Below are positions 20,846 through 26,201 of a stretch of DNA of 26,201 nucleotides, piece after piece. The stretch lies in the NCBI GenBank assembly GCA_043381765.1, contig JBHJMP010000027.1, forward strand, positions 1 to 26,201, given 5' to 3'. Origin of the DNA: Collodictyon triciliatum. Its lineage: Eukaryota > CRuMs. How positions within the stretch are numbered: the stretch's first letter is position 1; every line of letters begins with the position of its first letter. The notes beneath the pieces are model-generated. The model searched no databases. It saw nothing but the letters and a program-made list of their open reading frames with translations, and had not been told where the DNA came from. The position numbers were made by a program, and so were the translations under genes.

Positions 20846-22087
20846 ATGCACCCGTACGCAATAACCACGACTTCGCGGCAGACAGCTGAGTCGACCGGCA
20901 TTCCAGAGCTGTCAGGATTTCTGCAGTTGCACCCGCATCCACCTGCCTCTGCTCCTCTCCTATTGGCGCCGGCACTCACTTCGTCATCTGTGCAGCGGCG
21001 TGTGCGAGAGCGAGCAGCCCAGGCCGAATGGCAAACACACAGTGTGCGACCTGAAATAGACTCTGACAAGGACAAGGACAAGGGCAAGGGGAAAGGTAAA
21101 GAAAAGGACACGGACAAGGACAAGGACAAGGACAAGCGCAAGCCAATCAACCCATACATCGCCTTCACTCTCATCACCCGGCGTGAGCGACTCCGCACCG
21201 ATCCTTTCATCGGCAACAAGCAACTTGTCCTTGAAATCGGCCGCCGGTGGAATGATGCTTCTGACGACGAAAAGGCATATTATGCCGCCCTTGCCCGCAG
21301 GATGACAGCCGATCGCCTCCCACTTCGCAGTCCACACAACGCCTTGGCCTTGGCTTCCTACGCCCCGTATACTCCGTGTGCGCCTGCCAACGTGCCTGCC
21401 AACCTGTCCATGCCTATCCATAGCTCTTACATGTCAGCCCCTACATCTGCCAGTTTTCCGGCTCCCTTTAGTCCTCCTGCCAGTTCGATATTACCTGTCA
21501 ATGTGCCTGCCAACCTGTCCATGCCTATCCATAGCTCTTACATGCCAGCCCCTACATCTGCCAGTTTTCCGGCTCCCTTTAGTCCTCCTGACAGTTCGAC
21601 GTCGCTTGTCAATAATATGTACGTCCCAGGTAATATCTCAACACCGCTCAGCATCCCGTGCTCTCCTTTTAGTGTCGGAATACCCGTGAATAGCTCGTAT
21701 GCACTGGACAATCTGTCGGCTTCAGTCGGCCCAAACTGTTTTTTTCGTGGGCTTACAACACCAACAAATATCGCTACGCCTGCGTCTCCATCTGCTTTCG
21801 CCCTTCCATTAGAGCTGACGCACTCAAACCAGCCGCAGCTTTCAGTCCCATACTCGCCGGTGACATCTGCAGCTTCTCTTCACATTCACTCCCTCTCACC
21901 TCATCCCCAATTCATTTTTTCTGCGCTCGGTGCTAAGCCATTGTCGGTTTCTATCCCCATCCAAGCTCCACAACCAGTGCCTGCAGCTACTCTGACCCAG
22001 AGCCAAGCCGGCTTCCCGTCCGTGTCTTTTGCTTCTCCGTCTTCCCTATACTCTCACTCGCCTTCTCAACATGCAAAATTTCTTTGA
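20846..22087 (+). CDS. HMG-box DNA-binding protein, intronless
   Basis: Probable transcription factor; 413 residues if it starts at the ATG at 20846. The frame is open further upstream but has no ATG there. An N-terminal Pro/Ser/His-rich tail is followed by a (DK/GK)n repeat at residues about 73-97 and one HMG box at about 98-157: KRKPINPYIAFTLITRRERL, then IGRRWNDASDDEKAYYAALA. The spacing of N-P-Y-I-A-F, R-x-R, W and Y-x-x-L-A fits the sequence-specific SOX/MATA type rather than HMGB. The remaining 250 residues are Ser/Pro/Ala-rich, low in charge and partly made of a 37-residue duplication, like a disordered activation domain. No introns, and much higher GC than the neighbours. A mating-type-like role is only a possibility. 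Confidence 0.85.
   Translation: MHPYAITTTSRQTAESTGIPELSGFLQLHPHPPASAPLLLAPALTSSSVQRRVRERAAQAEWQTHSVRPEIDSDKDKDKGKGKGKEKDTDKDKDKDKRKPINPYIAFTLITRRERLRTDPFIGNKQLVLEIGRRWNDASDDEKAYYAALARRMTADRLPLRSPHNALALASYAPYTPCAPANVPANLSMPIHSSYMSAPTSASFPAPFSPPASSILPVNVPANLSMPIHSSYMPAPTSASFPAPFSPPDSSTSLVNNMYVPGNISTPLSIPCSPFSVGIPVNSSYALDNLSASVGPNCFFRGLTTPTNIATPASPSAFALPLELTHSNQPQLSVPYSPVTSAASLHIHSLSPHPQFIFSALGAKPLSVSIPIQAPQPVPAATLTQSQAGFPSVSFASPSSLYSHSPSQHAKFL
21064..21140 (+). repeat. GACAAG-type hexanucleotide repeat in coding sequence
   Basis: Imperfect hexamer repeat encoding alternating Asp/Lys and Gly/Lys just before the HMG box. Its mixed charge may extend DNA contact or act as a nuclear localisation region. 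Confidence 0.9.
21392..21613 (+). repeat. 111-base in-frame tandem duplication
   Basis: Copy 1 is 21392-21502 and copy 2 is 21503-21613. The first 95 or so bases differ at a single site; only the last part has several changes. Each copy encodes 37 residues beginning VPANLSMPIHSSYM. The near identity means the duplication is recent or kept similar by conversion. Confidence 0.95.
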
Positions 22088-22976
22088 GCGTGTTCCATCG
22101 AAGTTATCTTTGGTTGTCCTTCTATAATGACCCACCTTGTTCTCATCGGCTATTCCTTTAATCAGCATACTGTCTTGTAATTCTTGTGTTATCAAGCTCT
22201 GTCACTCATATAATTGCAAGAGCAGCCATAACTTTCTCAAGACTCTCACAGTGTGTGGGTCGATACCTAATCCTTGTTTTTGATACACTCTGCAACTTCG
22301 ATTACCTTTCTCAATACCCCTCCAAATACCAGAGAAGTATAAATTACACGTTTCCGTGCCCGCATGGTATTTTGTATTTTTGCTTATGTCTCCTTTCTCC
22401 TGGGGTCATATCTTGCTTCCTCAAAAGGTTTTCGCATTAGATGGAACATATACCTTTTCCAGTGTCAATATACACCGATTTTGACACTCCCACTCTGAAT
22501 GAAACCACTGTATTCCTAAGTCTATACTATTACAGTAGCAACAAGAAAAAAAAGAGGGAGAAATAGGAAGAAATCCCATGACCCTTTTCCCCAAGCACCC
22601 TGGTCGTCCTCATATTCTTTCGAATGAGCTCGCCACCGAATAATACCCTATCCAATCGCGATCAAGCTGCATAAAAAAAAATCATAAAATACAGCAGATA
22701 ATTCTTTAAAAAAAAAAAGCTTTCTCACAACAGTAATCCAAAAGGAAGCGCAGTTTGCGAAGCGGTAAGTTTCTTTTTCGGAGTTTGATTCATTTTAATC
22801 GTGGCTCACATGCCGGTTGAATAGTTGAGATGAATGATAACACGCATGATGGTTTCTCGCTCAGCTTAGATAGAGTATATCTTGAAAATAAGGTAGTATT
22901 TTCTAAAAAAAAAAAAAAAATCAACATAATAATCAAATGAATGGGTGCACTTAGTTCAATTCCAAAAACCACCAGA
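22088..22976. other. Convergent intergenic region
   Basis: Lies between the stop of the HMG gene (plus) and the stop of the Cue2-like gene (minus). AT-rich with A runs at 22673-22682, 22708-22719 and 22904-22920. No gene is supported; both 3' UTRs are expected here. Confidence 0.6.
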
Positions 22977-23902
22977 CTAGCGTATTCTGACGACCAACAA
23001 CCCACGATTCTCCTCGGCAAATCGATACTCATTGCTTTCCAAGAGATCAATAACGGCTGGTTTGATTCGAGCAACTCCTCCGGCGCTATGGCGACCAGCA
23101 CCCGTGATGATTCCCAATTCAGAAGGGCCTAGGCCAACCCACCAAATTACTATGCTATTTCTTTTTGCTTTTTGTAGTGTACGCTATGAACTTATGCCAA
23201 TTACCGTTAGGAACTCCCTCCAGAATCTGGAGAGTAGCATCCACATAGGTGATTGCTTCGTTGACAAACATGCCATGCAAGTCAATCGTCATCACATTGC
23301 GACCGCTCTGAATACTATTGTGGGTGTGGGTGTGGGTGAAATAGATTATTTTTTTTTTGCAGAAAAAATGAATAGAAGCTTCCATCCTTCCTGGAAAAGT
23401 TTTTTGTTTGGTTTAAAAATATGCAAAAAAACAAAACAAAATAAAAAAAAGACATAAAGTCAAGAATTTTCTATTGAAATAAGAACCTCTCCCCAACTTT
23501 TGACATGCTAGCTTTCTTGTGAAGCTCCATCATCTCCCTCGATATATCGTTGACCTTTTTGTGAAAAAGCTTTTTCAGTCTGTAACTGTCCTACGCTCGT
23601 GTAGGGTGTAGTGGGTGTGGATTTTCCATATATACCTCGCCTTGGACCTTCTTTGCCTCTGCTGGATTACCGAGAGAATAAAGTCTTGCCATGTACCGAA
23701 GTAATGCGTTTCGTTCGAGACTGAGCTCTTTTGCTTGCCTCAGGCATTTTGCAGGGTCTGTTATTAATGAAAAGGGAATAAGTATATTGATATGAGCAAA
23801 AATTGTATGGGCGTAACGTGACGTCAGAACCTGAAATAACACTTGTATCAAAAAAGAAAGGAAATGGAATGATTCTATGTGTAAAGGAGTAATAAAATCG
23901 TT

Positions 23903-23938
<36 letters not shown>

Positions 23939-25601
23939 TTCTTGTGTGTGTTTCTTTTTTTTTTTTTTTTTNNNNNNNNNNNNNNNNNNNNNNNNNNNNN
24001 NNNNNNNNNNNNNNNNNNNNNNNNNNNNNNNNNNNNNNNNNNNNNNNNNNNNNNNNNNNNNNNNNNNNNNNAAAAAAAACATTCTTTTTTTTTTTTTTTT
24101 TTTTTTGGAAACAACCAATGGTGGAGGCTTATCACCGTATATGATCTCATGAATATGGCTAGTTGGATGATTATCTATCAAATGGTGTTCGAACTACAAA
24201 CCAATCCTCGATGATGATTTCGGAAAGACAACCGCAGGCTTGGGTACAGCGACAGATACTGTTTGGTAATCATGAATCTTGACACGTTTAATCGGTTTGT
24301 AAGAGATCAGTTGTTATTTTTGATTAGGCGAAAAAGTAATACGAACATAACCCTTAAATACATCGTTGTAAAAAAAAATCTCTACCAATGGCCTGAACGG
24401 TGGGTTCTGGGCGGGGCCTTGTTTTTTTCCGGCAGACGAGAAAGACCTTTCGATTTGGCCCCAATCAGTTGCTGAATATTTTGAATATATGTTAGTTAGA
24501 AGAATAACATATATTGTGTCTTCTGTTGTGAGTCTAAAAGAGCTATTTGGGATTGGATTAAAACAAGATACGGCTTCCTGAATGTTAATGGTGTCACCTG
24601 GATAAAGAATTCTCAAGTCTTTGATTGAAGGAGCGATTGCATAGTCATGGTTGATAAGAATCCCCTTGACAACAGCCGGGTCAGCGCCAGTTATGCTTTC
24701 ACATAATTTACCAAAAATCAACTTGTCCCGAAGATTTTCTGATTGATTTCCAGTTCCTTGGCCCCAACTAATAGCCATAATTGAAATAAGAAAAAATGGT
24801 ATGCGTAGTGTATGTTCCATCCAAAATAATATATGACTTTATCCAGACCGATATAACTGATAAAATTCAAACTCTTACACAGGACCAGGTGGCTTCTTCT
24901 GTGGGCTCTTTTGCGGTATCATATTAGGAAAATCTTGGTTTGTGGAGCTGTATGTTTTACCCATGAAAATGGGTCTTGCTGGTGAATAGGTAGGAGATGA
25001 TATCATTTGGTTTTCATAGTCCAACTCAGCCAGCTTTTCCTTCGTTAGCTCATAGTTTTTGTCGTAATTATAATAGACTGATGATATAATTTGTTTATCG
25101 ATATTTTGGAATGCAGCTTCGAGGCTTTTAATGTTGCTCAGATCTTTTTCTGAAGGCATCCTTTTATCTCTCGATTTTTTCTATATTTTTTCATCGATAT
25201 ATACAATTGGATAATATTTTAAAACCTGAATAATAAGAAGATAATTTACATTTTAAGATATCATATAAATGTATTTTTTGTTTTCTTATATAACTTGTTT
25301 TATACATCATATAAACCTACCTGATTTTTTTTCTTTGGTGTCGATGGGGTTCTCTTGGGTCTAAAAATTATAGTTATTGGATGAAAACAATATTAGACTT
25401 GCTGAAACGAAAAATTCAACAATGGCAATAGCTCATGCAAAGAAGAGTACAAAATATTGCAAACATGGGTTTCCCTTGGAGGAGGTGCTCGATTACTTCA
25501 GTCTTTTCTTTGTAGAGTGTGAACAGTTGTAGAATTTCGTCTTCTGTATTGTTTGGAAACATCTCCAAAATTTCAGACACCTCCTTGTCTTTTCCCGACT
25601 T
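22977..25601 (-). CDS. Cue2/N4BP2-like protein: CUE domains, DUF1771, SMR nuclease domain
   Basis: Relatives (yeast Cue2) cut mRNA at stalled ribosomes in no-go decay. Minus-strand exons: 25465-25601, 25321-25360, 24879-25180, 24572-24767, unresolved exons about 24100-24570, gap, 23636-23757, 23487-23569, 23205-23314, 22977-23128. All resolved neighbours match in phase. First CUE: EILEMFPNNTEDEILQLFTL. Second CUE-like: IKSLEAAFQNIDKQIISSVY. Third helical unit: DPAVVKGILINHDYAIAPS. DUF1771: CLRQAKELSLERNALLRYMA, then NDISREMMELHKKAS. SMR: TIDLHGMFVNEAITYVDATL, then GIITGAGRHSAGGVARIKP and YRFAEENRGLLVVRIR at the C-terminus. The D-x-H of the DLHG motif and the Arg of VARIKP, linked to RNA cleavage in this family, are present. 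The first exon with the start codon is not identified. The central part is broken by the gap and contains an in-frame TAG at 24161-24163 unless a short intron removes it. Confidence 0.8.
23972..24071. other. Assembly gap (N, 100 bases)
   Basis: Lies inside the Cue2-like gene, between a long T run and an A run, so an unresolved homopolymer is the likely cause. Exactly 100 N suggests a gap of unknown size. Confidence 1.
24100..24160 (-). CDS. Probable internal exon of the Cue2-like gene
   Basis: Minus-strand coding stretch starting after GTTTGTAG with FEHHLIDNHPTSHIHEIIYG and ending near KPPPLVVS before the homopolymer and gap. It sits between the CUE exons and the DUF1771 exon, so it most likely encodes the linker. 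Its 3' splice site is not clear because the sequence becomes a T run on the plus strand. Confidence 0.45.
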
Positions 25602-25951
25602 CTAAGGTGATGAGGGAGTTAAAATTTAGGCCATAAAAATAACATGTAAAAATAAATATGAACGAATTCTACAAATAAATATTAAATAAACTGTCCGCGT
25701 AAAAATAAGCTGAAATTGGTTATGTCTTCGGTATGAAACACTTGGAAACCTTTTGCTTGGATGTAATTTGTGTGTTTGAATGGGAAGTGTTCCAGAAATC
25801 CAACTCCTAGGTCATGGATTCGTATAATCCAGAATTATTTAATATAAGGAATCAAGTACATTTTTATTTGAAATCAGAAATATTATTAATTTGTTTCATC
25901 ATTGAATTACATATATGAAGTACATAATATATATATATATATTGCTTTGTA
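25602..25951. other. AT-rich intergenic region or intron
   Basis: No open frame of note. If the exon at 25976-26106 uses the GTTGAC donor after the EEEPP segment, phase 0 would join it to 25601 and this stretch would be an intron of the Cue2-like gene. If translation ends at the TAA at 25952, it is a promoter region. I cannot decide between these. Confidence 0.4.
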
Positions 25952-26106
25952 TTATTCACATGCCTCAGAGTCAACAGGAGGCTCTTCTTCAGTGCAGGCG
26001 TTTCCGTTATATGCGTCGAGATAGTCTATTACTTTACTTATGTCATCCGGATAGCAAATAAGAAGATTTTGAATCACCTTTACATGATGTGTGCAAATTT
26101 TAGTAA
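25952..26106 (-). CDS. Coding exon, partial: first part of Cue2-like gene or end of another gene
   Basis: Minus-strand frame with KVIQNLLICYPDDISKVIDY, then LDAYNGNACTEEEPP and a short tail ending in TAA at 25952-25954. The helical pattern (VIQNLL..YP.DI.KVIDYLD) resembles part of a CUE domain. A donor-like GTTGAC follows the EEEPP segment in phase 0, which would splice it to the KSGKDKEVSE exon of the Cue2-like gene. The upstream end is masked by the microsatellite. Confidence 0.45.

Positions 26107-26201
<95 letters not shown>
26107..26201. repeat. (AAT)n microsatellite at window end
   Basis: About 31 uninterrupted AAT units running to the last base. On the minus strand (ATT)n precedes the coding exon and could serve as its 3' splice tract. 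Confidence 0.98.

Noticed and set aside
20815-21421. Minus-strand frames of 134 and 145 codons
   Set aside because: Antisense shadows of the HMG-box gene; their Leu/Ser/Val repeats mirror the (GACAAG)n coding repeat.
23877-24214. Plus-strand Phe-rich frames across the N gap
   Set aside because: They consist of T runs and unknown bases.
24314-24820. 168-codon minus-strand frame that starts like a secreted protein (MEHTLRIPFFLISIMAISWG)
   Set aside because: The apparent signal peptide is the 3' part of an intron. The acceptor GGCTATTAG gives an exon at 24767 in exact phase with the preceding CUE exon (donor after 24879), so the rest is Cue2-like coding sequence.
1-26201. CRISPR arrays, tRNA or rRNA genes, insertion sequences, prophage or bacterial defence systems
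   Set aside because: None seen: no spaced direct repeats, no tRNA cloverleaf recognised, no transposase or integrase. The sequence is eukaryotic and intron-rich. A faint tRNA-like element could be missed by eye.

Overview
This window is nuclear DNA of a eukaryote. The coding sequence is cut by many short GT-AG introns (about 40 to 300 bases, AT-rich, with pyrimidine-rich 3' ends). There are no ribosome binding sites or operons, and the recognisable families are eukaryotic: OTU deubiquitinase, DCN1, chromodomain, HMG box and a CUE-DUF1771-SMR protein. Compact genes, small introns and a Cue2-like gene suggest a microbial eukaryote, perhaps an early-diverging fungus or another unicellular opisthokont. 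The plant-like LRR receptor is also known from amoebae, oomycetes and algae, so I do not fix the lineage. Three N gaps (2595-3135, 9998-10288, 23972-24071) interrupt genes. All exon maps were made by eye from splice signals, reading-frame phase and family resemblance.

Layout. 481-2594 (+): a nine-exon OTU-family cysteine protease with a possible ubiquitin-like N-terminus, running into gap 1. 3136-3551 (-): a membrane-protein fragment meeting that gap from the other side. 4021-6146: AT-rich, no gene recognised. 6147-10625 (+): a large leucine-rich-repeat, cysteine-rich, multipass membrane protein in which six consecutive 69-base exons each encode one LRR. 11412-12503 (-): a divergent Arf/Arl-like protein that seems to have lost its GTP-binding motifs. 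13099-14571 (-): a complete seven-exon DCN1-like cullin neddylation factor. 15019-16505 (-): a chromodomain protein whose domain ends early. 16687-18282 (-): a zinc-finger protein with no recognised relatives. 18283-20845: no gene recognised, but a perfect 10-base tandem array. 20846-22087 (+): an intronless, GC-rich HMG-box protein with an internal 111-base duplication. 22977-25601 (-): a Cue2/N4BP2-like protein with CUE, DUF1771 and SMR domains, broken by gap 3. 25952-26106 (-): one further coding exon, followed by an AAT microsatellite at the window end.

The genes do not form one pathway. Ubiquitin and ubiquitin-like biology recurs (OTU protease, DCN1, CUE domains), but these are ordinary housekeeping functions and I would not infer a cluster. 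The most unusual items are the one-exon-per-repeat LRR array, the candidate Arf-like pseudo-GTPase, the frame problem at the end of the chromodomain, and the contrast between the intronless HMG gene and its intron-rich neighbours.
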